Source: Noviherbaspirillum aerium (lineage in GTDB: Bacteria > Pseudomonadota > Gammaproteobacteria > Burkholderiales > Burkholderiaceae_D). From it: DNA of 64,000 bases. Position numbers and translations under genes: made by a program. The stretch covers positions 124,001 through 188,000 of the forward strand of contig NZ_VFAH01000004.1 in assembly GCF_008929045.1 (NCBI RefSeq). The letters are read 5' to 3'. Every line of letters starts with the position of its first letter. Position 1 is the stretch's first letter. The notes below the pieces were generated by a model, which was given only the letters and a program-made list of their open reading frames with translations, had not been told where the DNA came from and did no database searches. Shown here one piece after another: positions 27,427-36,419 of the stretch.

Positions 27427-29444
27427 TTGATAACCTTTCTCGGGTTGTATAAAGCGGCCTGGCGAGTTGCCATGGCCAGCGGGATGGCAGACAGCTCGGA
27501 GGTGTTGCCGCATGGGGCAATACCTTCCGCGTCCGCTGTTTTATCCTTGGCATGTCCCGGCAGGCTGTGCGGCGTATAACCGCGCACCAGCTTTTGCACC
27601 AGGAACAAGATCATGTTGCGGTCATTGTTGCTGCAGGCGAGCAGCAGGTACGCCAGCTGCTGGCGCAGTTCTTCCGGCTCGATCACATACTCGGAGGTAG
27701 TCATGATGCGCGGATGGCGGCTGGGCACCGCATCGTTTCCGGCGAACAGTTCCTCATACAGCTTCTCGCCGGGACGCAGGCCGACAAAACGGACCTCGAT
27801 GTCGCCATCGGGATTGGAAGCCGTCTTTTCGGCAAGTCCGCACATGGCGATCAGGGTGCGTGCCAGGTCGGCGATCCTGACCTGCTCGCCCATGTCCATG
27901 ACGAACACATCGCCGCCGGTCGCCATCGCGCCGGCCTGCATCACCAGCTGCGCCGCTTCGGGAATCGACATGAAATAGCGGACCACGTCGGGATGGGTAA
28001 TCGTAATGGGCCCACCCTGGGCGATCTGTTTCTTGAACAGGGGAATCACCGAGCCCGAAGAGCCCAGCACATTGCCGAAACGAACCATGCAGAACGTGGT
28101 ATGGCTTTCCGCCTGCATCGCCGCCGCCTGGAAAATCAGTTCCGCGATGCGCTTGCTGGCCCCCATGATGCTGGTTGGCCGCACCGCCTTGTCGGTGGAT
28201 ACCAGCACACAGGTCTTGACCTGGTATCGGGCAGCCGCGTCAGCCACCACCTTTGCGCCAAGTACGTTGTTGCGCACGCCCTCGGCGATGTTGCTTTCCA
28301 CCAGCGGCACATGCTTGTAGGCGGCGGCATGATAGATGGTGTCGATTGCATTGTCGCGCAGGATGCGAGCCACCACGTCCGCATCGCAAACAGTGCCGAG
28401 ATGGCAGTGGATCTGCTTGCCGGCAGAACGCCCGATCAGCTCCTGTTCGATCGCGTACAGCGCATATTCGCTGTGGTCAAGCATGTGCAGGGTGCGTGGA
28501 CCGACGCTCATGATCTGCCGGCAGAGTTCGCTGCCGATGGAACCGCCGGCACCGGTGACAAGAACATTCTGTCCGCGCACGCATTTCGCAAACAGTTCGG
28601 GATGCGGACGTATCGCCGGGCGGCCCAGCAGATCCTCGATCTTGACATCGCGAATGGAATGGGTCGTGATACCAGCGTCGGCCAGTTCCAGCATGCTGCA
28701 CAAGGTCTTGACGGGCGCATTGCACTGGCGTGTGCGGTACAGGATGTCCCGCCGCTGATCCGATGTGGCTGAAGGAATGGCAATGACTACCATGTCGACT
28801 CGGCGCTGCTCGACGACTTCGGCGACCCGACTGGAGTGAAACACGGTCAATCCTGCGACATTGCGCCGGTCAAGTCCTGGCATGTCGTCGAAAAAGCATA
28901 GCGGCCGGTACTTGCCGCTGCCGCGCATTGCCAGGGCCAGCTTCGCGCCGGCGGTTCCTGCGCCATAGATCGCGACGGTGCAGCAGGCATCCTCGCGCCG
29001 CAGCGCGCCGCCGTCGCACAGCAGGAGGCGCGCGCTCACGCGCGACAAGGCGACATAGGACAGGGCGATGAACCAGTAGATCACCAGCGCGGTGTGCGGA
29101 ATGCCGTAATAGGAAAAATAGGCTGCGGCGGCATAGGACAGCAGTACGACAATGCCCAGGCCGACGGCGGTACCGCCCAGCAGGCGCAAGTCGATAAAAC
29201 GGATGACTGCGTCATAAAGCCCGGCAGCACGAAAGGCCAGCATGGATGTTACGGCGATGACGGCAGACGTGGCCCAGCCGTCGGACAGGAAATCGCTCGG
29301 CCCGACACGCAGCAGCATCGCCAGCTGGAAGCAGCACGGCAATGCAAGCATGTCCACGCCCAGCATCAGCATGATCTTGAACGAACGACGCAGGGACAGC
29401 AGCTCTCTGCGCAAAAGATCAAACGACGGCAGGACATTGTTCAT
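27423..29444 (-). CDS. wbpM: UDP-HexNAc 4,6-dehydratase, membrane type (WbpM/CapD family)
   Basis: A 673-residue inner-membrane protein. Four hydrophobic segments fill about residues 25-135. A first nucleotide-binding domain follows ([14 protein letters not shown], about 157), then a catalytic extended SDR domain starting at [13 protein letters not shown] (about 294). The active-site stretch [16 protein letters not shown] has methionine where most SDRs have tyrosine, as in WbpM itself. It converts UDP-GlcNAc to the 4-keto-6-deoxy sugar, precursor of QuiNAc or FucNAc. GGAG lies five bases before the ATG. It heads the second block of the locus; a palindromic element lies 120 bases upstream. Confidence 0.93.
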   Translation of the reverse strand: MNNVLPSFDLLRRELLSLRRSFKIMLMLGVDMLALPCCFQLAMLLRVGPSDFLSDGWATSAVIAVTSMLAFRAAGLYDAVIRFIDLRLLGGTAVGLGIVVLLSYAAAAYFSYYGIPHTALVIYWFIALSYVALSRVSARLLLCDGGALRREDACCTVAIYGAGTAGAKLALAMRGSGKYRPLCFFDDMPGLDRRNVAGLTVFHSSRVAEVVEQRRVDMVVIAIPSATSDQRRDILYRTRQCNAPVKTLCSMLELADAGITTHSIRDVKIEDLLGRPAIRPHPELFAKCVRGQNVLVTGAGGSIGSELCRQIMSVGPRTLHMLDHSEYALYAIEQELIGRSAGKQIHCHLGTVCDADVVARILRDNAIDTIYHAAAYKHVPLVESNIAEGVRNNVLGAKVVADAAARYQVKTCVLVSTDKAVRPTSIMGASKRIAELIFQAAAMQAESHTTFCMVRFGNVLGSSGSVIPLFKKQIAQGGPITITHPDVVRYFMSIPEAAQLVMQAGAMATGGDVFVMDMGEQVRIADLARTLIAMCGLAEKTASNPDGDIEVRFVGLRPGEKLYEELFAGNDAVPSRHPRIMTTSEYVIEPEELRQQLAYLLLACSNNDRNMILFLVQKLVRGYTPHSLPGHAKDKTADAEGIAPCGNTSELSAIPLAMATRQAALYNPRKVIK

Positions 29445-30128
29445 ATGCTCTCCAGTTCGTTAATCGGACTGCGGACGGACTGCGGAAGAACGCCGTGTTA
29501 AGGAAGGAGATATATCCCGGCCTAACGCCGTGCTTTGATTGCTCTGTTCGCAGCTCGACCGGCCTAGAACGTTTTCACCCTGACCTGCCTGCCGATCCCG
29601 GACAGATTGCTGCCGGCACCGCGTTGTGACTCCTTGCCATGGCTTGGCCATGTGGCGTCGTCACGTCTTGTTCCAGCGGCAGTCTGCCTCGGCCTTGACT
29701 AGGCCGGCAGGGTGAAAACGCTCTAGTGCAGTCTAGTTGGTTAATTCAAAATTAAAAATTATTAAATTTCGATTTGTATGCCGGTTAATTTCGTACTTGC
29801 TTTAAGAGTTTCGATTAAGGCGATATCAAGAACGGCATGCATGCGCTAAACGGCGTGTCACGCACACGCATGCAAGCGATGGTCAGAAAAATCTTGAGGC
29901 CATCTTAAGGACATGCGTCGAGCGGCTTGATGAACAGACAACCGCTGCCATAACAGGGCCACTACCTATTCCAGGTTACGCAACATGCTGCCTTGCCAGC
30001 CAATCCCGGTGGGAATGAGCGCTCGTCAACACGAAGACGGATCTGCGCTGAAGGGGGAAGGCGCATCGCCGTGCGGCTGGGGCGATCAACGACGCGCCGC
30101 GCTGCGCTGCAAGTTGAAAGACCCTCTC
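29445..30128. promoter_or_regulatory. Gap between the two blocks of the polysaccharide locus
   Basis: Nearly 700 bases without a gene. It holds palindromic element D (29564-29726), then a strikingly AT-rich stretch at about 29735-29830 within GC-rich surroundings. This is a good candidate for the wbpM promoter or an upstream AT-rich protein-binding region. No terminator with a T-run was found after the reductase gene that ends at 30129, so transcription might continue through. Confidence 0.5.
29564..29726. repeat. Palindromic intergenic element D (163 bp)
   Basis: CTAGAACGTTTTCACCCTG (29564-29582) pairs with CAGGGTGAAAACGCTCTAG (29708-29726), 18 of 19 bases matching. CCGGCCTAG at 29559-29567 and CTAGGCCGG at 29699-29707 offer a second, mutually exclusive pairing. 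At the exact centre are CTCCTTGCC (29630-29638), stem ATGGC, loop TTG, stem GCCAT, then GTG and GCGTCGTC (29655-29662), the same core as element C with two compensated stem changes. Confidence 0.9.
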
Positions 30129-31013
30129 TTACCGAAGCAAGCCATGCCGCCTCATGTCATGCACCAGCTCACCAATGCCGTGCTCGAAATCGCGCGGCAC
30201 ATACTTGAATTCATCAATGAATGGATGCAGATCGATATCCTTGTTTTCCTGAAAACGCAGCACCTGCTCCGAGGAGATGGGGCTCAGCCGCAAACTTCCC
30301 AGCAAACGCACCGCAAAGCCGACCAGCGGCGCGGGCACCGGGATGAAAAATGTCTTTTTGCCGAGACTGTTTGCGGCACACCGTATCAGATCGCGATTGG
30401 AATATGGCCGCCCTCCCGCGACGTTGTAACTCCTGTCATAGCAGCGCTCATTGAGCAGCGCCATCTCGTAGGCCTTGACAAGATCATGAATAAACACCGG
30501 TTGAATCAGACTTTCTCCATTGCCGATCAGCGGAAAGATGCGCAGGCGGTCCACTGCGCGGACCAGGCGGGAAATATTTCGATCGTCCTTGTGCCCGTAG
30601 ATCATGGTCGGCCGGATGATGGTCCAGCGGCACGATAGATGCTGGCGGATGTAGGCCTCGGCCAATCGCTTGCGCTCCGCGCTCTCCGAAGGCAGGCGCG
30701 TGAATATGCCGGTCGAACCGGTGAAAATGACATGGCGCGGCGGTGTCGCGCAACGCTCCATCGCCTCATTGATTGATTGCGCGAACCAGATGTATCCGGC
30801 GTTGACTACCGCATCGCAGCCGTCAAGCGCGGCTGTCAGCGCAGGAATATGGTCGATATCGGCCACGACCCGCACGTCGATCTGGCCCAGTCCTTCGAAG
30901 TCACGCTTGCCGGAACGTCGTACGATGGCGACGACCTGATAACGGCTGCATAAGCGCTGTACCAGGCGAAAGCCAACTTCACCGGAAGCGCCGATGATGG
31001 CGATTCGTTCCAT
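30129..31013 (-). CDS. NAD-dependent epimerase/dehydratase family protein (atypical SDR)
   Basis: An extended short-chain dehydrogenase of 294 residues, beginning with the Rossmann run RIAIIGASGEVGFRL and continuing with VIFTGSTGIFT and the C-terminal sugar-binding half (IRPTMIYG). In such loci this position often encodes a 4-reductase acting on the 4-keto product of WbpM to give UDP-QuiNAc or UDP-FucNAc, which is my inference here. The usual YxxxK active site reads SAERK, with serine at the tyrosine place. ATG at 31013 has GGAG eight bases upstream. It is the last gene of the first block. Confidence 0.8.
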   Translation of the reverse strand: MERIAIIGASGEVGFRLVQRLCSRYQVVAIVRRSGKRDFEGLGQIDVRVVADIDHIPALTAALDGCDAVVNAGYIWFAQSINEAMERCATPPRHVIFTGSTGIFTRLPSESAERKRLAEAYIRQHLSCRWTIIRPTMIYGHKDDRNISRLVRAVDRLRIFPLIGNGESLIQPVFIHDLVKAYEMALLNERCYDRSYNVAGGRPYSNRDLIRCAANSLGKKTFFIPVPAPLVGFAVRLLGSLRLSPISSEQVLRFQENKDIDLHPFIDEFKYVPRDFEHGIGELVHDMRRHGLLR

Positions 31014-31030
31014 GCCCTGCTCTCCCCGCG

Positions 31031-32254
31031 TCATGCGCAAGCCTGCAGCAGGCGCTGCGCCAGCATCGGGTAACTATGGTTGCGCATGACGAATTCCTTG
31101 CCGCGCATTCCCATTGCGCGCCGCTCGCCTTCGCTGAGCGCCAGCAGCCGCTGCAGCCCCGATGCGACGGCATCCGCATCGGCGGGAGCAACGGTCAATC
31201 CGCATCCGGCCTCGGCGACCGCATCATTGCCCGCCTCCACCGCATGCAGGACCGGTGCGCCCGCCATCATGTAGTCCATAAGCTTGTTGGGTGCAATCCC
31301 GAAGCGATACAGGGGCTGCCTCTTCCAGCCGATGTAGGCGACGTCGAACCATTGGAGCAATGCGGGAATCTGCTCCTTGCGGACCGGATCGAGAAAGTGC
31401 ACATGCCGCAGGTCCTCGCCGGTGGCGCGCTGCTGCAGCAACTTCTTATGAGATCCATTGCCGACAAGGACAAAGGCAATTTTTCGCCCTCGCAGGCGGC
31501 CCGCCGCACTGAGCAGTGTATCAATTTCGTTGGGTATGCCGAGCGCACCGGCGTAACCGACAATCTGAAATCCGCCCAGCCGCAGGCTGCCGAGAAACCG
31601 GTGCATCGCTTCCGGCAGCGCTGGCCAGGGTGTCTTCCACTCGCCGGGAACCACGCCGTTGGGAATCACCATCCAGCGTCCTTCATCCACGCCGCGCTGG
31701 CGCATGTAATCATGCACGCACGGCAGCAGGGAAACGACCTTGTGCGCGCGACGGCAGCCATAGGACTCGGCATGGTCGAGCAACCGGATCAGCGGGTGCC
31801 TTTGCGATATGGAACCCAGCTCGACGAGACTGAGCGGCCACAGGTCGCGTATCTCGAAAACGAAACGGGCGCCGGCCAGCCTGGCAATACGCGAAGCACC
31901 ATACACGCTGAGCGGATGGGGCGACGACGCCAGCACGACATCCGGACGTTGCTGCCGCGCGATGGTGGCCGCGCTGCGCCACAGGTCGCCGGCGAAACCG
32001 AACATGTTGACCAGCCGCCGGATTCCATTGCCCGGATAGGCGCAGCCCGCGAGCCACAGGTGAGGCACGCCGCAGTGCTCGCTCCATGCCGCGCCGGACC
32101 GCGCCGGCTGGCTGGTGCGCAGGTGTGAATAGCGGGATGCGACAATCAGCACTTCATGTCCGAGCGCCTGCAGTTCCCTGGCCATGTAGAAGTGGCGATA
32201 GCCCATGCCCAGCACCGACGAGCCGGAATAGTGATTCACGATCAGAATACGCAT
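31031..32254 (-). CDS. Glycosyltransferase family 4 protein
   Basis: A 407-residue GT-B transferase expected at the cytoplasmic face of the inner membrane, adding a sugar to the growing lipid-linked repeat. MRILIVNHYSGSSVLGMGYR is the N-terminal fold with the glycine loop, and IVGYAGALGIPNEIDTLL opens the C-terminal nucleotide-binding half. The family EX7E region is poorly conserved (PNKLMDYMMAGAPVLHAV). It resembles WbuB-type N-acetyl-L-fucosamine transferases in style. ATG at 32254 is chosen, since AGGAG lies six bases upstream; an earlier ATG at 32272 overlaps the stop codon of the preceding gene. Confidence 0.87.
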   Translation of the reverse strand: MRILIVNHYSGSSVLGMGYRHFYMARELQALGHEVLIVASRYSHLRTSQPARSGAAWSEHCGVPHLWLAGCAYPGNGIRRLVNMFGFAGDLWRSAATIARQQRPDVVLASSPHPLSVYGASRIARLAGARFVFEIRDLWPLSLVELGSISQRHPLIRLLDHAESYGCRRAHKVVSLLPCVHDYMRQRGVDEGRWMVIPNGVVPGEWKTPWPALPEAMHRFLGSLRLGGFQIVGYAGALGIPNEIDTLLSAAGRLRGRKIAFVLVGNGSHKKLLQQRATGEDLRHVHFLDPVRKEQIPALLQWFDVAYIGWKRQPLYRFGIAPNKLMDYMMAGAPVLHAVEAGNDAVAEAGCGLTVAPADADAVASGLQRLLALSEGERRAMGMRGKEFVMRNHSYPMLAQRLLQACA

Positions 32255-32264
32255 GCCTGTCTCC

Positions 32265-34019
32265 TCATTCATCTGCCACGCCGACCAGCGACGGCAGGAA
32301 CATCACTTTCGATAGCGCCTTTCCCATCGGCGGCGCCGATCTGGAGAACGCTGGGTAGTAACGTGCAATCAGCTCTTTGTGCTGCGCACCATCCCGTGGG
32401 CGATCGGGGGTGCGTTCTCGTGCACTGTCCTGTCCGCCATCCTGTTTTTCCCCCAGTATGGCAAGCTGGTGCAGGCGGCGGCCGAGCTGCCTGATCACAG
32501 CTTGCTGCCCGCTCCATGCCGCATAGCCCCCGGTAACAAAGGCTTCGCTCAGTCCGAATGGCGGCGTACCCTCATTGCAGCTGCCGGCGGCGGCATAGCC
32601 GACGCGGTACCAGCCGTTGGCACCATTGAGGTAATTGCTGAACAATGGCTGCTGGCGGTCGCCGTTCCAGGACAGCGTCACCAGCGCATTGGCGAATCGC
32701 ACGTCGAGGTCGCCAGGCGGCAGTTCCTTCTCCGCAAGTTCGAAGATGCCTGACATGGCTTCACGGTTCCGCTCGAGGGCATCGAGAACGTGAACCAGGC
32801 GGCGCGCATGACTTAGGTCCCAGCCAACGTCCGGCCGCTTGGGCACCGAGGCGGCTTCGATGCGATGCAGCGGCGCTGTCGTCGATTCACTGCCTTTGCG
32901 GGAGGATTTACCCTTTTCCGGACAGACCAGCGGTTTTTCGCTGCCTTCATATCCGGCATAGAGATGGTCGGAATAGTGCCGCCAGAAACCACGGTCGAGT
33001 TCCGCAATCGGCATTGCCTCGCCGTGTCCGTTCCCATTTGCCTGGCGCGCAGTCCGATACGACAAACGGGCATTGAAAAGCCGCAGCAGGACATGCACAT
33101 GTTTTGCCAATGCCTCGCGCTCCTGTCCTTCAAGGCGATGCCACTTTACGCCTTCGTCCCGGTCTCCCAGAATGCCAGCCCATTCCGCGTAGATGCCGAT
33201 CATCCATAGCGGCTTGTCGGTGAACAGGAGGTCGCTCGATCTGGTGTTCACATCTTCCGGACTTGCGCCTGCGGCATCCGCCAGCTTGCCGATCGCTTTG
33301 CGGTCTCCCCAGCGCAGCATGTGTTCGGCAATGACAATTGACGTCGTTCTGATGAAGGCGTGCGCATCCTCATTCAACGAGAACTGAGACGAACCCTGTG
33401 CTGAGTTTTGTGCCGGGTTCTTCGCCGGTATTTGCGTCGTCGCAAGCGCATTGGCGATTGACGATGCCAGTCCCAGGAACTGCAGGCTGACCAGTTGCAC
33501 TTCCTGCCCCAGCAGACCTGGGCGGCCGCTACAGGTGCGGCCGCCCCGGCACACCCAGCGCCTTCCCGGCGAAAACCAGCCGCCGGGCTCAAGCGACTCG
33601 TAAGCCGGTCGCACCACCGATGCAATTTCCATCAGTCGGTCGATGCGCTTGCAGCGCCTCGCCATGGATACCAGGTTATGGAGGTACGTCTGGACATCGT
33701 ATAGCACATAGACGTCGCCCTCTCGCCTGAGCCTGTCGCTGACGCTTTTTCTTGCCCAGTCGCGAATGCTGCCGTCCCACAATTCCCAGGTCTGCTGTTC
33801 GACCTGTCCGCCGCAGGCGAAGCGTTCGCCGGCGCTCTCCACCTTCTGCAGTCTCTCCGGTCTGTGACCAGGGCCAGCCTTGGTCGGTTGCGTCGCAAGC
33901 ACTTGAGGCACCGCCAAGGCAAGCAGGAATACGGCCATGATCCAGACCGCGGCGAAGAGGCTCGCACTGCGCCGGAACATTGCTGTCGGAGGAAACGGAT
34001 GCAGCGCTTTTCCCGTCAT
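32265..34019 (-). CDS. Secreted protein of unknown function in the polysaccharide locus
   Basis: I do not recognise a family for these 584 residues. The N-terminus has a basic start and a hydrophobic core (about 18-40) ending near VLATQ, so it is exported or anchored. The rest is rich in helices, tryptophan and arginine, with a cysteine-bearing patch (WVCRGGRTCSGRPG, about 157-170) and a late segment, GWDLSHARRLVHVLDALERN, that recalls alpha/alpha-toroid polysaccharide lyases and epimerases. A low-complexity glutamine/asparagine/proline stretch lies near 215. Its ATG overlaps the previous stop codon as ATGA. A polymer-modifying or -cleaving role is plausible from position but unproven. Confidence 0.75.
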   Translation of the reverse strand: MTGKALHPFPPTAMFRRSASLFAAVWIMAVFLLALAVPQVLATQPTKAGPGHRPERLQKVESAGERFACGGQVEQQTWELWDGSIRDWARKSVSDRLRREGDVYVLYDVQTYLHNLVSMARRCKRIDRLMEIASVVRPAYESLEPGGWFSPGRRWVCRGGRTCSGRPGLLGQEVQLVSLQFLGLASSIANALATTQIPAKNPAQNSAQGSSQFSLNEDAHAFIRTTSIVIAEHMLRWGDRKAIGKLADAAGASPEDVNTRSSDLLFTDKPLWMIGIYAEWAGILGDRDEGVKWHRLEGQEREALAKHVHVLLRLFNARLSYRTARQANGNGHGEAMPIAELDRGFWRHYSDHLYAGYEGSEKPLVCPEKGKSSRKGSESTTAPLHRIEAASVPKRPDVGWDLSHARRLVHVLDALERNREAMSGIFELAEKELPPGDLDVRFANALVTLSWNGDRQQPLFSNYLNGANGWYRVGYAAAGSCNEGTPPFGLSEAFVTGGYAAWSGQQAVIRQLGRRLHQLAILGEKQDGGQDSARERTPDRPRDGAQHKELIARYYPAFSRSAPPMGKALSKVMFLPSLVGVADE

Positions 34020-35128
34020 GCGAACTCCGCATAGAATTCGACCAGCTTCTTTTCCTCGTTCCGCCAGTTGTAGCGGGTGTGCACCAGTTCACGGCCGTTA
34101 TCCCCCAAGTGCCGTGCCACAGCAGGATTCGTTACGAGGAAATCGATGGCGTCGGCGATCTGCTGCGGCTTTGCCGGATCGACGCAGATGCCGCAGGCAT
34201 TGTCTTCAATGATGGAGCGCCAGAGCGGAAAATCGGAGGCGATCACCGGCAGGCCGGCCGACATGTATTCGAACATCTTGTTGGGCTGGGAGTCGAGGTG
34301 GTTGGGTGCCGGGAGCAAGGTCACCAGTCCTGCCATCGATTGCTGCATGACCCGTGCGACACCGGACCGGTCAAGATAGCCATGCTCCCTGATCCTGGCC
34401 CAGCCGGCATGGCGGCGCAGCTCCTCGCCCAGCAACGGTGGGTTGAACGCTCCCACCAGGTCGATACTCGTGTCCGTACCGAGCAAGGCCGCGGCCGCCA
34501 CCATTTCCCGCGCACCGCGGACTTCGGTCAGGCCGCCGACATAGCAGACCTGCCTGCCGCCGCCCCCGGTGTTTTCATTGTCGCCGGCCGGACTTCCGAG
34601 TTCGCCGGCGATCGGAAAATTGTTGACGTCGATGCTGCGGCATTTGAGCGCCAGGAACTTGTCGCGGATGCTCGGCGTCGCCGCAACGACGCCGTCGAAG
34701 CGGCGCGATGCAAAGGCTTCGTAGGCAGCGAGCACCCCGGACAGCGCGCGTGCGGACACAGGGCCAAGATAGGGCTTGCCGAGCAATTGCTTCGGCAGAT
34801 CCTCATGCGCGTCGAAGATCACGGTTTTTCCGCCTCGTTTAAGCCGGAGGCCATAAGGAATCAGTTCCGGGTCATGAAGATGATAGATCCTTGCGTCGAG
34901 GGCGAGCGCCGTCATGAATACGCGGCGGGTACTGTCGAGCATGCGGTCGAGCCGGCCCCGGGGCCGTCCGACGTCGACGATGTTAACCCCCTCCCTCTGC
35001 TCGCTTCCCTTGCCGTCGGCAACGACCAGCGTCACCTTATATCCCTGCGCCGCGAGGCTGCGGCACTGCTTGACGAAAACGCGGGTATCGTAGCGGGGAT
35101 GGGCGCTGGTGAGATGTACGACATGCAT
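34016..35128 (-). CDS. Glycosyltransferase family 4 protein
   Basis: A 370-residue GT-B transferase. The N-terminus is MHVVHLTSAHPRYDTRVFVK, with HLHDPELIPYG and DAHEDLP in the first half; the second half has VCYVGGLTEVRGA and the donor-binding region PNKMFEYMSAGLPVIASDFP, where the final E of the EX7E motif is replaced. It should add one residue of the repeat unit in the cytoplasm. ATG at 35128 has GGAG seven bases upstream. Unusually, its first 92 bases lie inside the end of the upstream polymerase gene in another frame. Confidence 0.9.
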   Translation of the reverse strand: MHVVHLTSAHPRYDTRVFVKQCRSLAAQGYKVTLVVADGKGSEQREGVNIVDVGRPRGRLDRMLDSTRRVFMTALALDARIYHLHDPELIPYGLRLKRGGKTVIFDAHEDLPKQLLGKPYLGPVSARALSGVLAAYEAFASRRFDGVVAATPSIRDKFLALKCRSIDVNNFPIAGELGSPAGDNENTGGGGRQVCYVGGLTEVRGAREMVAAAALLGTDTSIDLVGAFNPPLLGEELRRHAGWARIREHGYLDRSGVARVMQQSMAGLVTLLPAPNHLDSQPNKMFEYMSAGLPVIASDFPLWRSIIEDNACGICVDPAKPQQIADAIDFLVTNPAVARHLGDNGRELVHTRYNWRNEEKKLVEFYAEFA

Positions 35129-36419
35129 GCAGAGGCTCCTTGTTGACAAGGCAGGCAAGTATCAGAAGGTTCAGATACAGGCCATGCGTAAAAAATGCGG
35201 TCAGCAGATCCGATGAGGTAAGCAAGGCGAACACCGGGACGACGACTGCGGCGGTCATCATCGCCTGTGCGCCCGACTGCCTTGCGCATTCGTCGACATA
35301 ACGGAAGACGGCGGCAATGACCACGGCATACAGCAGGACGCCGGCAAACCCTGCCTGCATGTAGCCGCTGCCGAACCAGCCGGTATTGGCCCCCATGCTT
35401 TCGCTGTCGAAGTATTCCCGTCCGATGAGATGGGTCGTTGAAATGTCGTAGGGATAGTCCAGCAGGCCGAGCGTCAGCTTGCTGTTGGAAAACCAGACCC
35501 ATTCATTTCTGGAGAAAAAGTCGTAGTACATGAAGTTGAGTTGCGCAGGCAGGAAGAAGACCCTGCGCATCACAAGCTTGCCGGTCCAGCCGAAGGCCTC
35601 ATCGTCGACATGCCGCGCGAGCCAGAAGTCCGCAAGCGACAGTGCCAGAGCCACGACCACCCCGAGACCGAACAGAAGCGCAAGCTGCTTTCTGGAAGAT
35701 GCGGCATAGACGCCTAGCACCAGCAGCGGATAAAACAGCGGCGCCTTGTGCGCAGTCAATCCGAAAATCAATACGGAGCAACAGGCGAAGACAATCGCCG
35801 TGATGTACTGCCTGTGCATGATGGACAATACCAGCGCGGTCGGCACCACGACCTTGCCGATCAGCGGCGATACATAATCGAAGACGGAAGGCAGATTGCT
35901 GGCGGCGTCCGCCCGCAGGTCATACACACGGCTGAGATCAAAGTTGAGATAACGGACGCCGCCCATCAGGACGATCGCCGCGATGTACAACAAGGTCATT
36001 ACCAGAAACGTCCGCCGCAGTCCTTGCGGCGACATGCGAAGCCAACGTGGCGGTGTGAAACGGAGCATCGGTCGCATCGCGATGCACAGCGCATAGCCGG
36101 CGGCCACCTGCGCGATATAGCTGCCCGGCAGGTCCTCGGCATGGAACAGGACCAGCATGGGAATCAGCACGAGGCACAAGACCAGGTGATAGTACAGGGT
36201 GCTGGCTCGGTCGGAGCGGATCGGCGTAATGATTGACAGTACGGCGGCGGTAACAAGCGCAAGTAGCCACTTGTCATCATTCGGCATGAAGTAAAAGCCT
36301 TCGGACGCGTAAATGACCGACACCGAATCCTCATAACCCCGAGCCAGCAGCAGAAACGCGGCCAGATGCAGTCCAAGCACCGCAATGCGGATGCCGCTGC
36401 GCATGGCGGGAGTGCTCAT
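35037..36419 (-). CDS. Polysaccharide polymerase-like membrane protein (Wzy candidate)
   Basis: An integral inner-membrane protein of 460 residues with about ten to twelve hydrophobic segments. Between two late helices lies a large polar loop (residues about 290-370, with FYYDFFSRNEWVW-like aromatic runs). Wzy polymerases are recognised mainly by such topology and by position; the neighbouring flippase, transferases and Wzc support the call. ATG at 36419 overlaps the stop codon of the amidotransferase-like gene as ATGA, and GGGAG lies seven bases upstream. The final 30 residues are basic, lack helices and come from sequence shared with the next gene, suggesting a lost stop codon. Confidence 0.75.
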   Translation of the reverse strand: MSTPAMRSGIRIAVLGLHLAAFLLLARGYEDSVSVIYASEGFYFMPNDDKWLLALVTAAVLSIITPIRSDRASTLYYHLVLCLVLIPMLVLFHAEDLPGSYIAQVAAGYALCIAMRPMLRFTPPRWLRMSPQGLRRTFLVMTLLYIAAIVLMGGVRYLNFDLSRVYDLRADAASNLPSVFDYVSPLIGKVVVPTALVLSIMHRQYITAIVFACCSVLIFGLTAHKAPLFYPLLVLGVYAASSRKQLALLFGLGVVVALALSLADFWLARHVDDEAFGWTGKLVMRRVFFLPAQLNFMYYDFFSRNEWVWFSNSKLTLGLLDYPYDISTTHLIGREYFDSESMGANTGWFGSGYMQAGFAGVLLYAVVIAAVFRYVDECARQSGAQAMMTAAVVVPVFALLTSSDLLTAFFTHGLYLNLLILACLVNKEPLHACRTSHQRPSPLRYPRFRQAVPQPRGAGI

